Assembly (NCBI RefSeq): GCF_031143425.1 | Contig: NC_090451.1 | Span: 350,990,339 to 351,054,338, forward strand | Direction of reading: 5' to 3' | Source of the DNA: Pleurodeles waltl | Taxonomy: Eukaryota > Chordata > Amphibia > Caudata > Salamandridae | Length of the DNA stretch: 64,000 nucleotides | In this document: in pieces, positions 50,867-62,784 of the stretch | Numbering within the stretch: the first letter of the stretch is position 1 | Layout of the letters: each line of letters opens with the position of its first letter | The notes under the pieces: generated by a model | What the model was told of the DNA's origin: nothing | Database searches by the model: none | Seen by the model: only the letters and a program-made list of their open reading frames with translations | Translations under genes and position numbers: made by a program

Positions 50867-51322
50867 GGATAACAGTGGTAGACTGTGAATGTATAGTGAA
50901 AGGAAAGGAATTTTTACCTGTTCTCTGTGAGGCAAATGGCTTACAGCCTCACCTCATACAGTGGTCTGTCCATTCTTCTGCAATCGGCCATTCAGTGCAC
51001 ATAGTTAGGCACATACATGTGCTTTCTGTGAGAAGGAGCATGACCCAGAAGTTTGTGTGTTGTGGATGATTTTGGGGACAAATTAATCCATTTTGAATCA
51101 CGCTGTTAGGACAGTGTACAGAAGGCAGATTGCAGGTAGCATTGCCAGTGTAGCAACCTTTATTGCTGGCATTCCTAAAGCTTGAGGAAATCCCCAGATT
51201 GGAGTGTGAGAGATGACTGAAGTGCAGAGTTAGCCTTTGACCTCAACCTACCCTTTTGGTCTCCTAAAAGTGCTGCTCCCAAAAGACTGATGACTGTAAG
51301 GTGTGAAAGCTTCTCACTCGTT
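50867..51322. other. Unassigned stretch
   Basis: No recognised gene or family. Confidence 0.45.
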
Positions 51323-51480
51323 TTTTGAGTCTCTGAGGACTAATTAATCCACTGCAAGACTATGTGCTTCACCCCTTAGTCACTGGTTCGATTTCTGGTG
51401 GGTAAGCATTTCATCCTCCTGTGGTTGATAACATGAGCATCATTGAGCTGGGCAACAATAAACATTGTTTATTCAGCAAC
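51323..51480 (+). mobile_element. tRNA-derived SINE
   Basis: GGTTCGATTTC (51385-51395) matches the pol III B box GGTTCGANNCC at all but one position. It is followed by catcctcctgtggttgataa, atgagcatcattgagctggg and caacaataaac, a body and tail arrangement typical of tRNA-derived SINEs. The A box upstream is not clear, so the 5' limit is approximate. Confidence 0.5.
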
Positions 51481-51869
51481 AAAGGTAAATGTGTGCTTTA
51501 ACAGTACACGTCATGTTCTGATACAATATACTGTATTATGAAGGTTGCATAATGCAACTTTAAATATAATCTTTTGCCCATCATGAGATTTGGGTATTGT
51601 ATCCCAGATAGACTTTCACATACATAATGAGGATTGGGTTATGTATCCTTAGATGCTGTCTCATGAACATCATGGGAGAGGGATGTTGTCACTTACTCTC
51701 AAGAAGTCACACACTCATCATGAAGACTGGGTAGATAGCCCTTGCCCAGTAGTAGCCTGACATTTTTCATTTGGAAGGCCCGACAATATAGCTGAAAATC
51801 TGGAATGGCTATGTCTCTATCTATTTTATTTTTGTGTAGTTTTTTCCAGGCAATTCTCACACTTTTATT
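51481..51869. other. Unassigned stretch
   Basis: Nothing recognised. Confidence 0.45.
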
Positions 51870-53904
51870 AGCTAGGTGTACCCACTTTACAGTGCATTAA
51901 CAGAATACCTCCCAGAAGAAGGCAAATACTTTCTTTTTAAATTGGGCCAACCTAAGTACTTTAAAAAGATCAGATTTAGAGTGCTAAATGCGGCATGTAA
52001 AGTATGGATCCAAGTTAGAAGGATTTTGGGAGTCCCATACTACAGTGACATGGCTCCAACATGGAAATCCCTTGGAACTCCACAGTGTCAACAAGATGTG
52101 TTAGCTATCCTGCTAACGGGTGCAGGAATACTAAGATAGGGTCCGTTGTTTGAGGAGGGTATATTGAGTTCATGGGATTCTTTAGCAAGGCTAATCTGGA
52201 GAGCCTATTGGAGAGCATACCAAAATCGGGACAGGCTAAATATAATAGACTAGGATGGATGTCTTGTGTTTTGGCTCCCTCATATTTTATTCTGTCTTTT
52301 AAATGTATGGTTTTTATCAACTTTTTTGTAGTTGTTTCTTGCTGGCCTTTTTATAGTGGTTTTTATTTCGTATTTTTGGGGGATTATTTGTTTAAATAAT
52401 TGTCTACTACATTCCTTTATTTGAGACTGATCATTGGAGTGAATGAGTGGTTGACATAGTGTGCTGAGTGTTGAATAGCTTTCTGTTCCCCTTGGGGATT
52501 TTTTCTTTTCACGGTGGATATCCCCCTTACCATACTATCCAGAATGTACTATGATAGTGTCAGTATGGTGCTGGAGGTAGTACATTCACCAAGGTAGGAG
52601 AGGGTGCCCTATGGCCAGGCTTTCCACTTTGGGCTCCCCCACCTTGTAGGGGTTTGCTGTTGACAAACCAGGTCAGAAACTGGACTGACGCAGGTAAACA
52701 AAGTGTGATGATGTGGTATCAGAGGGAAGGATGCTCACTTTTGAGGATCTGGTTACCAGTGGTAACCTGGACAATTTAAGCTGTACTATGCCCTACACAG
52801 GGGGGCAAACAAGATGTGGGGCAACTTACCTGTGGCGGCAGGACAATTGGAAATGATGGTGACCTCAGCTGGCAGGAGACAAGTAATGTCTGGCCTTTAT
52901 GGAGCTTTGTTTGGGGATCACATTAACACGGGCAACCGTCCACTAAGGGAGTGGTGGGAGGAACAACTAGTGGCGAAATTCTATGAACCAGACTGGAGGA
53001 AATGCCTGGGATCCATTAGGTTGGCTACAAGTAATACCTGCTTCTGCTTCTGCTTCACAGTTCAATTATATACACCACAGCTACCTCTCATCAGATAGGA
53101 TAGGGAAGATGCACGCAAGAGTCTGGGTGGTTTGTCCTCGATGTCAGTCAGTTGACGCTGACTTCTTGCATACAGTATGGGCTTGCCTGGTGATTGCTAT
53201 CTTCTGGGTGGAGGTGACCCAAGCTATCTCTGACATTACAGGTTTCCAGTTTCCCGCAGGACAGAATGCTGCCTTCTCCATACCGGGGTGGTGACTAGGC
53301 AGACCAAGCAATTAGTCAGGTTTCAGAGCCTGTCTCTGGAGCTCTCAAAGTGCTGCATCACTATGTGCTGGATGGCAGCAGCAGCTCTGCCTATTCAGCT
53401 ATGGCAGAGGGACATGGTCTGATTGATTTCTGCAGAGCTGGTGGTGTAAGCTGATGCTAGGGATGGGAGATGTCACCTCAAGGCTGAATGGGATGACTTC
53501 CTGGAGCGATTGGATAGGATACTGTCCCCGCAGAAGCATGTGGCAGATGATTGATTTCCAGAGTCAATTATTGGTGAGTAGGAGTTATAAATTGTTTCCG
53601 CATCTGAGGGACAGTTGCATATACGTATTTATGATCTGATGGGGGATGACCAGGGCAGCACCGGGAGCTGGTTCATGTTATGTTATTTCACAGACATATA
53701 ATGAAAGTGTGGGCTTTTTATGTATGGATGGGTAGCCATATGAATATGTTATGATGTAATAGTTTCATTGACAGCCTGCCTCGCCCCTGAAATGATGTAT
53801 AATGAGCTATGGGCCATAGGCATCAGTAGTGTTGATGATAATGTCATCATATATCTAAGGCAACTGTGTTTTATAAAATTAATAAAGATATTAAAACTTT
53901 AAAA
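51870..53904 (+). mobile_element. L1/Tx1-like LINE, 3' portion of ORF2, degenerate
   Basis: Plus-strand fragments match the C-terminal region of L1-type ORF2 proteins: a post-RT segment at 51950-52090 (ACKVWIQVRRILGVPYYS), then at 52830-53270 a segment with IHHSYLSSDRIGKMH and the zinc-knuckle-like CPRCQSVDADFLHTVWAC (Cys-X2-Cys-X8-His-X4-Cys), followed by FWVEVTQAISDITG. The 3' end is A-rich with aataaagatattaaaacttt at 53881-53900, as for L1-group elements. Frameshifts break the frame repeatedly and the 5' portion is absent. Confidence 0.75.
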
Positions 53905-53970
53905 GTGACATAAATGTCGACTTGAGCATCAAGTCACATTTAATGCCATGATTAATTTGATACTCTATAT

Positions 53971-54207
53971 CAGTGGTTCCCAACCTTTTGATTTCTGTAC
54001 ACCCCCAATTTAACACTAATGGAACCCAGGGACCCCCAGGGAATCATCATTAGAATCCGGGGACCCCCGCCTGAGTCATTACTGGAACCTGAGGACCTAA
54101 TTTGTCAATATTTGTTAATATTTTTAAATTTTCTAGGCTCTCGCGGACCCCCTGAGAAGGCTTCGCGGACCCCCGGGGGTCCCCGGACCACAGGTTGGGA
54201 ACCACTG
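53971..54207. mobile_element. Intact hAT MITE (237 bp)
   Basis: Termini CAGTGGTTCCCAACCTTT and AGGTTGGGAACCACTG, with perfect 8-bp duplications CTCTATAT at 53963-53970 and 54208-54215. The interior is GGACCCC-rich. No coding capacity. The perfect duplication implies a relatively recent insertion. Confidence 0.95.
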
Positions 54208-54215
54208 CTCTATAT

Positions 54216-56208
54216 GACCTAGTTAGGTAGTCCCATTCAGGAGTTAGCCGGGTTGGGGTGCCAACCAGTAACCCTGTGTTAGCTACTAACTTTATCCACA
54301 GCAGTACAACAATTTGGAAGTGTTGCTTCTAAGACATATGAAAATATATATGTCTTACTTAACAAAATACAGCTCCTTGCCATAGGGCTCTATAGGCCTT
54401 CCTTAGGGGGGACTTATATATTTTGTTAGAGAGATAGGGTGGTTTTGCCATTAATGGTAAAATGGTGAAGTCGGATTGGTAATGTGACACTGCCTTTCCA
54501 GTTTCCAGTGGCAGGCTGGGGGCCATGTTTTCACTTTGTTACGCAAAGGGTAGCACAAGCAGTGCTGTAGCCCCATGGGAACACTTTGCATTACATGTCC
54601 TGAGTACCATATAGTAGGGGCTCATATGAAGGTCAGTACTTGCCAATTGAGTCAGTTTAACTTTTGGAAAGGGACTGAACACTATCACTGCAGTCTGGAT
54701 AGCAGGTCTCAGTGCACTCTCAGAGTCGAAAAAACAGCAGCTAATAGTCCAAATGGGGGCAAAAAGTGACTGGGGGGGGCCCAAAAAGCTTGTTTCTTTA
54801 CAGCTGGTTTCTATACATTGTCTATACCACACTTCACATATACATACCTTACATATATATCTTCAAATTACATATATTTGGAGTTAAGAATAGCAAATTG
54901 TTACCTCCCTCTGTGCACTTACCTTTCAATATTTTGGCCCTCTATATTATTGTAACTATATTCTGTCTGTCCATAATCAGGATTCCATAATCCGGGCCGC
55001 AATCACAAAATGTGGTAGACTTAAAAGCAGCATCTGAAGATGACATTATTCTGAAGGCAATATCAATATTATGATTTGTGGTATTACCCAGCATACAGTA
55101 ACCTCGAAGAGGGAAACCTCCAGAGCCCCTCGAGTTAGATTTCTACCTTGAGTCATCTGACTCCTCGACCAGAAGCCATCATGTGCCTCTTCCTGGACCG
55201 AAGGTAGTTTGCGTATTGGCTAGCAGGTTCTTAAGCGCCATAAAACTTTGCAGTAGTTCAGTCGCTGTATTTTTCCAGAAGCTTTGGTGAAAACGAAACG
55301 TTTAAACCGTGTTTGTAATCAGTCCCATAATTTGAATACAGTGAAACATACTAATTGAAACTGTCCTAATGTGAGTTGGCACATTTCTCGTCCTCAACAA
55401 GCTATTTATAAAAGGTCTTAAACGGTCCACAAACTCCGGGAAGGATGCCAGCTGTTAAAGAGGGCTGGGAAGAGATATTTTCATGTGATCACGTGTTTGC
55501 TTTTATTTGTGAAAGTGGAAAACTGACAGTCTGTCAGTGGGTGGTATTTGGGGCGGGTGCCACAGTCCCAGATGGAGCCACACCTACTTGCAAGTGGGGT
55601 GTAGTATTGTACTATATTGTGGTTGCATATTTATAGTGCTTCACATCCCTGACGAGGTATCGAAGCACATTTGCGAACATGTAGCACGCTAATTCCGTTT
55701 GGTTGTAAGAACCTGGGCCTCTGAAGTGACCTGTAAAGGGAGGGTTTCACTGTGGAGGGGCGAGGACCAGGCTTCTACTCTTATTGTGACTAAAAGCACA
55801 GGTCACTTGGCCGCAAATCAGCTTACTTTTTGGTTGAGAATTATAGCACAATGCCATAGTCTTGTAAACACTCCGAGGGCACCGAGCGGCTTCCTGCACT
55901 CACTTCTGCTCACCGATTGTCCTTTATACTTCCACTGCCAATGCCCTTGCGCCCTGAATCCTGTTTTATATTACATTTTAACTTTTCGCTTTCATGGAGC
56001 TGCATAATGTTATGTATATGCAAAGGTTTTAATCATGTAAACTATACTTACTTATTGTGACTTTATTGCTGCCACTTGGCGTGCATTTTTTGATTATTTT
56101 TATTTTTAAGCAGGGCGTACTCGACCTAAAGGTATTGGAGAGCTTTACACCAGTGCCAGTTACATTACACAAGGAAACCGCCATGTCCTTTAGGCACAGG
56201 GAAATTAA
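54216..56208. other. Unassigned stretch
   Basis: 54360-54780 has the look of older retroelement sequence but no diagnostic ends or protein blocks. Nothing else recognised. Confidence 0.4.
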
Positions 56209-57186
56209 GGCCCTCATTATAACTTCGGTGGTCTACAATGTAGACCACTGAAGTCCTGCCAGCCACAAGACCGCCGGTGATCATCCGAACGCCATATTAT
56301 GACTGCTGGTGGCTCTCTGCCATAAATTGGGCGGAGAGCCGCCAGCAGCCATACTGGCGGTTGGCAGTGCAGTGGAGTTTGCTCCGCTGCACCGCCACGT
56401 CAGCACAACACCGCCATGCCTATTATCACTTAGTAGTAGACATGGCAGTGTTCTGTTGGCGGAGCGTTGGCGGCAGAGCAAGCGCCATGGACCCCGTTCC
56501 CTCACGGATGACCACCGTGACCACCAGGTAAGGTGATCGTCCGAAAGGAGAGGGAGAGGGGGAGGGGAGTGTTGAGTGTTGTGTGTGTGAATGGGGGGGT
56601 GTTTGTGTGAATGGAGGGGGATGTTGTGTGTGTTTGTGTGCCTGTGTATGCAAGTGTATGTGTGCGTGTATGAATGCATGTATGCGGGGGTGGCGGGGTG
56701 TTGAGGCTGTGTGTGCATGTGTGTGTGAATGTATGTATGTGTATGTGTGCATGTATGTATGTATGTGTGATGTGTGCCTGCGTGGATTTACGGGGGTGGG
56801 TGTGGGGGAGTTTGGAATGGGGATCGAGGTGGGGGGCTTCAGATGGGGTCGGGTGGGGGGAAGGTCCTACATGGTTGGGGAGTCCTGCAGTGGCGACAGG
56901 AATGAGTATTCCTGTCACCAGTATTGTTACCGCCACGGATTCTGTGGCGGGGCTGCCGCCACGGAATCGCTGACAGTAAGGATGCACAAAATACCGTGGG
57001 CAGGGTTAGGTGGACCGCCAGGTCAAAGGTGGTCAACTTCGGCCAGGCGGTTCTACCACCCTGGCGGTGCAGATTGTGAACTGGCTGCAATACAGCCAGT
57101 TCACTTCCATTGTCAAAATGTGGCGGTCCTGCACCGCCACATTGTCGGCGGTCTGGCTGCCACTGCTGGCATGGCGGAGCAGGACC
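56209..57186. mobile_element. GGCCCTCATT element with GT-rich core, right end lost
   Basis: Left terminus GGCCCTCATTATAACTTCGG at 56209 preceded by TAA. Same layout as 35199-36202: hairpin-rich arm (GTGGTCTAC / GTAGACCAC with loop AAT near 56230-56250; CCGCCAGCAGCCATACTGGC at ~56339), donor-like AGGTAAGGTGATCGTCCG near 56526, GT/TGTA simple-repeat core (56545-56870), then the right arm with GACAGGAAT / ATTCCTGTC (56895-56916), a ~15-bp stem around 56935-56970 and GTGAACTGGCTG / CAGCCAGTTCAC (57077-57105). It stops without its terminal repeat where a SINE begins. Confidence 0.8.
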
Positions 57187-57300
57187 CCTAAGTGTTTTAC
57201 CCAGAATCACAGGATGTTGAGCGATGCCGAGACTCGAACCTGGTTCCCCAGTGTGGTGCACGCAGCTAGTGTGACCATGGCCACATGCAAAGCCTGATTG
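57187..57300 (-). mobile_element. MIR/CORE-like tRNA-derived SINE
   Basis: On the minus strand the pol III B box GGTTCGAGTC (57240-57231) sits ~42 bp after an A-box-like TGGCCATGGTC. It is followed by ctcaacatcctgtgattctg and gggtaaaacactta, close to the conserved CORE segment of MIR-type SINEs (tgtgacc-ttgggcaagtcactta type). 5'-to-3' reading is towards lower coordinates; limits approximate. Confidence 0.6.
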
Positions 57301-58019
57301 CAGAGCGTACAAATGAGGGTGACACACACACAAAGGCATACTGTGCGCCGAAGACCACGAGCGACATTATGCCCATTTATTTATAAACTTGGGCCGAGCC
57401 CAGCTCTCAGGGTGAATGCTGCAACAAATTATAGTAGAGGCCAGGTGGCCCTCTACACCCAGTTCCAAAGTAGGAAGCTCTGGCTGTCATGACATCCTCT
57501 GAAGCAAAAATAATGAAAGAAACGATACTTCTGCCAATAAGATGGAAGTGTATGGATGGAGATAAAGGCCCTGATCAAATAGGTCTTCAAATTGTACAGC
57601 GGGTAAATACTGATTTGGTCACGCTTGATATTTACTGTGGGCGCCGCCTGCACCGGCTTCTGCTCTGTGTACGTCAGAATGAGGGGTACATCAATTACAG
57701 CACATTATCCCCCATGTCAAGGTTGACAAATATCGCAAGAGCATGATTTGTCTGGCTAATTTGTACGTGGTTTGGCCTGGCACAAATCAAAGAGGCAAAA
57801 ACTACCCATAATTTCCATAGCATTTGATTTACTGAGTAGGGTGCAAATGGAATTTTGCACAAAATTCAATACTGGCACCCCAGTCAGGACCAAAAAGTGG
57901 GAATGTAATGTGGCCTTTTTGGAAGTTCTTGAATTTTCCACAGGTCACTGTGAACTTGTAGCTTTGATTATGAGAGGGATGCATCAAAGGAGACTGACAG
58001 ATAGCTACGTGTGTGGTTT
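57301..58019. other. Unassigned stretch
   Basis: No recognised gene or family. Confidence 0.4.
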
Positions 58020-59800
58020 GTTGTTTTGATTACCATATTTTGAATGGCTGGCTCCATTTTCGGAAGTGTATGTTCTTGAGTTCTGTGCCATCCACCCACT
58101 CCCAGTGATAAGTGGTTCTCTCTGCTGGTTGTGTGATCGCCTTGGTAATGGCGGAAATGAGTTTATGAACACTGGGTCCTTTCCATAGATGTTCCTGTCA
58201 CTGATGTATAGATACTGGAAGGTCAAGTATATGGCAAAGGGTAGCCTGTGAAGAGCTTAGAGAGCTGGTGGGATGTGGTCCTGTACTTGAAGGCGTGGAT
58301 GTCTTGCTTACAGATTTTGGAGCAGAAGGAGAGGGCTGCAGCTAGAGTTCCTTTGCAGAGTCAAGAAGAGACATGATGAGGGTGGCAGCAGCAAGAGCTT
58401 CTTTTGGAAACTTGAATGCAGGAAGATTTTCACAGAGTTTTCACAGTGTAGAAGGCACTCTTTATGACTTTAAAAACGTATGTGACCAGTGATCAACTGG
58501 AATTTATCACTATTTCCAGGTTCTCAGTTTCATCAATGTTGGTGATGGCACGTCAGATTCCTTGGTCGTTAGTTTTGTAGGCTGTGAGAGTTTTCCATTC
58601 CCCTCATATGGATAGGTATTTTGCACATGTTATGGTTAAAGGTAATGATTCATAGCTCAGAGGCACTATTCTGATCCTGAGAGCAGTAGTTGTAGAATTT
58701 TAGATTAAAGGACTTGTTGAGTAGTTGTCCTCCAGGGGGCTAAGGTAGTCATTATGTAGTTGTGAGATGATCCTGAGATACCCAGCTTGAGTGTTGAAAG
58801 ATGGTGATGTGAATAGGGACAGCAAGACAATTCTGTATTTCTCAGAAAGAAAGGAGAAGACCCATTTGAAGATGTTTTCACTGATGCTAGATGTCTCTAG
58901 TTTCAGTAGGAGAAAACTATAGTAAACTGAATCAATGAGGTAGAGAAGTCAAGCAGCAGAAGTGTGGAGACTCTATTCCTCAATGGATGCCAGAAGAGAT
59001 TCTGTGCCTCTCCAGAAGCTGCCAATCTGAGTGAATGCGCTATTTCAATGGGGTTTTCTAAGAACTGGCCATTCAAAGGTTATCTTTAACTGGCTGAGTG
59101 TGCTACATCTAGGTCATTATTCTTAATAAGTGCTTATATGTAGGAGATCTTGAGGTCTGATTAAAAGGACCCTAGTGATAGAGATGTGTTGGCAATTATC
59201 CTAACAGAGAGTGCAGCATCTGTGGAGAGGGGTTTGTTCTTTAAGGTGTGCATTAGGCAGGGGCATCAGGGGTCTGATAGTGAGCCGCTAAAGCTCCAGC
59301 CTTCATCATATGAAGTAAGTGGGAGATCAAGAGTTAATTGAAGGAAGTTAGGATCTGATGTCTATTGGTCCGGGTATCCTTCTTACACTTGTTCTCAGTG
59401 GTTAACCTACTCCTGAAGTGATGTTCAACCATCTTTGCTTTAGTCAAAATGTGACATGCATTGGTATTACAGAAAGCTTGAGACTGATTAATCTTTGTGA
59501 TGGTGCTGTTTGGGTTGCGGAGATTGGTGAGGATTCTATGACGTTCCAAGAAAGGAAATTTAGCTTTAGACATCCAGTTGGATTAGAATAATCTTTTTTC
59601 CTTCTTGATGGAAAGTTGTAGATTGTGTTGAGCCAATGGTTAAGAGGCTTGTCTTGACAATTGCTGGATGTCTTCAATTGGCGTTGAAGCACACTGATTC
59701 TGTTTTTCATGTTCTTTATTTCTTTGTTGCCCCAAAGTGGCTTCGATCTATGGTTTGGTTGCAAGGACATCTTGAAATGAGCGAGTTAGGTTCTGAACAG
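58020..59800 (-). mobile_element. Old LINE relic with RT traces
   Basis: Minus-strand translation gives weak but ordered LINE features: a pre-RT linker frame at 59770-59444 (KEIKNMKNRISVLQRQLK), an aspartate-block remnant (LLLLDFSTSLIQFT) near 58980-58930, then scattered C-terminal remnants to about 58050. Heavily mutated. The order is consistent with an L2/CR1-group element, but clade and limits are uncertain. Confidence 0.5.
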
Positions 59801-60199
59801 TAAATTTCAAAGCTTATTTACCTCAGTTATTTGGTGTTGAGATTACTGAGAGATGAGATTTAAATCCTGAGATGCTGAGTTTGTCCCATTATGTGTAAGT
59901 GGGTGTGGTAACTTGTTGCTGTAGCACTTTGAACTTGTGATGAGGTTGACAGTGAAGGAAATTAGATGGTGGTCGCCCCAGACGCTGGACTGGGAGAATC
60001 TCATTGTTGTGATGCATCCAAGTTGTGGCCAGCTGTGTATGTATCCAGAGGTGAGTTAAATGAAGTTAGGAGCATTGAAGTTTATTGTGATGGTTCTTGG
60101 CTGTGGGAGATTAGGTGGTTGAGCCATATGTTCAGGTCGCCCTGCATATGGAGGTTGAGGTGAATGATTTGATTCAATTGTTGATTTTATGGAATTACC
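59801..60199. other. Unassigned spacer between two LINE relics
   Basis: No recognised feature; may be the 3' end of the element at 60200 or 5' part of the one at 58020. Confidence 0.4.
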
Positions 60200-61860
60200 C
60201 ATAGGCGTCCTTGCACTATGAACTGCAAGTTAACAGGCAAAAGGTGTTTTTGAAAAAGATATAGTGTGCTGAATCTAGGAAGGTTAGGCTAAGAGCGGAC
60301 CAAGCAAGAGAGCCTATTCTGAGTCTGTTCGGTGATCATGGAAAACAAGCACCTTCTGAGACATTATCTACGAAACCTTGGAATGGAGACCAAGTGAAAG
60401 GCAGAGGAGCAAAGCAGTCTGGAAGGTAAGTATCTAAAAAATATCTTGGGCATATAATTGTTACAAGTAGTTATATGACTAGCCTTGTGACAGAAATAAG
60501 TCACCTTAAAGACACATCTTTTGTGGACCAGAAACGATTGTAGGCTTTTTCGATGTGTAGAAATATTGACATGTTTTAGAACATCCAGTACAAGGCTGGC
60601 AGCAGTGTCTTGAATGAGCTGCAGTTTGTGAAACAGTTAAATAGAGAGACCTACAAAAAAGGTATTGAAACAATCTAATCTATTTATGATCAGAGACTGG
60701 ATCAAACGTTGCCTCGAGGTCCTAGGGATTAGTGGTAACATTTTTCATTGGACTCTCATCATGAGAAAACATGTATAGGTGAGTTTTTGATTATGAATCT
60801 CAGTTGACAGTTGTTTGTCAAAACAATGCAAAGATAACAGGAATTGTAGGTAAAGAAGGGCAGATGCCCAGAGACTGAGGCCACTAAAGTGGAGATCAGT
60901 ATGAATGGTTGCCGAACACCAAAATGCTAGTCTTAGCCGAATTGAGCCTTAATTAATTGGTATTCATCCAAATGGCAACTGCTACAAGCCATCTGTTGAA
61001 ATAATCTAGGAGGGACTTAGAACCACCCTCCGGGTATGGAGTAATTTGTGGAGGTCAAAAGAGGCAATCATGTCAGACAGGGGAGCCACATAAAAATTAA
61101 AAATTGTGGAGGTTAGGGCAGACTCCTGCGGGATTCCACAATTTACACCTTTAAAAGGGTGTAAGTTGGACAGCCTGTGTCCTTGATCTAAAGAAAGATC
61201 CAAATAAGGGAACAACCTTGCAGTGGAAGCCAGCCTGAGAGAAACTGTCTAGAAGGATGTGGGAGAATGTGTCAAAGCTGCTGATAAATCAAAGAGTATG
61301 AGGACCGCAGAATCTAAGATCATTCAAATGTCATTGCTGACAGCAGTTAACATGGTCCCAGTTCTGAAGGCCGGGTGGAACCCTGATTGAAAGGTACTGA
61401 GTAAAATATTATTTTTTATATGCGATTATAGCTTAGAATTAACAAAGGTCTCCAGTATCTTTGTAATAAAGGAAGAAGAGAAAAAATACGAGAGTTAGCA
61501 AGAGTCCCAGGATCCAATAAATGCTTCTTAAGAAGGGGAACTACTAATGCAGTTTTTACAGAAAGCCGGGACCTAACACATATATAGAGGCTGATTGTCG
61601 ATAGCAGTAACAGGACAACTAACGGAACAATAGTCTTGAAGATCTTGGCAATGCAAGGATGTAAAAAGGAGCATTAATTGGTGGATTGTATCTTCGGTAA
61701 AACAGTCTCCTGTGATACTTGATTAAATTATAACAAGGGCAATGGTGGAGTCTTGACTGTCCAAGGTGGGAGACTAGTGAGGGAAACAGGCACAAAGAAA
61801 GACAGAAGTTGAGCAATTTTGTCTTGAAATTAGGGATAGGACCTTATAACCTGATGTTTC
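60200..61860 (-). mobile_element. L2/CR1-group LINE with RT, degenerate
   Basis: Minus-strand RT blocks run in order. LLKKHLLDPGTLANSR is near 61540, ITKILETFVNSKL near 61470-61430, and FQSGFHPAFRTGTML near 61390-61340. ILFDLSAALTHSPT follows near 61300-61260. CGIPQESALTSTIFNFYVAP (61137-61078) corresponds to the conserved GxPQGSxLSPxLFN motif, with the glycine after PQ changed to glutamate. LRLNSAKTSILVFG comes next near 60950-60905, and finally WNALPFHLVSIPRF near 60380. The YADD block is not intact. Stops and frameshifts throughout; no endonuclease seen. Confidence 0.78.
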
Positions 61861-62213
61861 ATCTAAATAATGTAAGTGTGGTATTGTAATCTAGGATTAA
61901 GTCTTGTGTGCATTGTAAGGTCCTAGTTTGTAGCCTCAAAATGATTTTCAGTTAGATCATGCAGGTGGGGTGTTGTAGCCTGACACGCAGTTTGCGGTAC
62001 ATTATCAGCATTGGGTCTCATAGCTTATGATTGAGTTGTACATAAATGAAATAGGGGGCGCTGTAACCTTAGGGTTTTATGTACGTGAAGCTTATGTGGT
62101 GCCGTAGTCTAAAACAGAGTCCTGTGTGCAATGGGGGCTTGTTGTTTTAACCTTAGATGGCATCTCATTTATGTGTAATAACAGTGGTTACTGATTAGTT
62201 ACTGATTGAATAC
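61861..62213. other. Unassigned stretch
   Basis: Possibly the 5' remainder of the preceding LINE; nothing diagnostic. Confidence 0.4.
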
Positions 62214-62216
62214 AAT

Positions 62217-62781
62217 GGCCCTCATTCCAACTGAGGCGGGCGGCGGTCGCCGCCCGCCTGGTGGGAACCGCCATATGGCCGCTCCGCGGTCGGAAGACCG
62301 CTGGGGCCATTCCGACCTTCCCGCTGGGCCGGCGGGCGCTAACATTGTTAGCGCCCGCCGGCCCAGTGGGAAGGCTGCCTGCAACACAGAAGCCGGCTCC
62401 GAATGGAGCCGGCGGTGTTGCAGGTGTGCGACGGGTGCAGTTGCACCCGTCGCGCTTTTCACTGTCTGCTAAGCAGACAGTGAAAAGCTTCATGGGGCCC
62501 TGTTAGGGGGCCCCAGGACACCCGTTCCCGCCAGCCTGTTCCTGGCGGTAAAAAACGCCAGAAACAGGCTGGCGGGAAGGGGGTCAGAATCCCAAGCAGC
62601 GCCGTCATGGCGGATTGGGCCAACCGGGGTTAATCCGGCGGGGAACCGCCGGACCCGGTTTTCTGACCGCGGCTTTACCGCCGCGGTCAGAATGGCCCAG
62701 GAAGCACCGCCAGCCTGTTGCCGGTGCTTTCCGTCGTTCGCGGCCCTGGCGGTTTTTACCGCCAGGGTCGGAATGACTCCC
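62217..62781. mobile_element. Intact multi-hairpin GGCCCTCATT element (565 bp)
   Basis: Termini GGCCCTCATTCC (62217) and GGTCGGAATGACTCCC (to 62781, three bases off a perfect inverse) with AAT on both sides (62214-62216, 62782-62784). Between them is an almost uninterrupted series of hairpins: a ~9-bp GCGGGCGGC / GCCGCCCGC stem (62238-62258), a ~16-bp stem around 62330-62365 (gcgctaacattgttagcgc core), CTGCAACAC...GTGTTGCAG enclosing GCCGGCTCC / GGAGCCGGC (62379-62424), cgacgggtgca / tgcacccgtcg, a 15-bp stem with loop TAA (62455-62487), a GGGGCCC stem (~62493-62514), a 12-bp stem with a nested stem (62529-62574), ccgcgg stems (~62635-62695) and a GGCGG / CCGCC pair near the right end. No coding capacity. 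Confidence 0.85.
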
Positions 62782-62784
62782 AAT

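Noticed and set aside
57231..57245. Possible functional tRNA gene (GGTTCGAGTC on minus strand)
   Set aside because: No acceptor-stem pairing; followed by a MIR-like SINE body.
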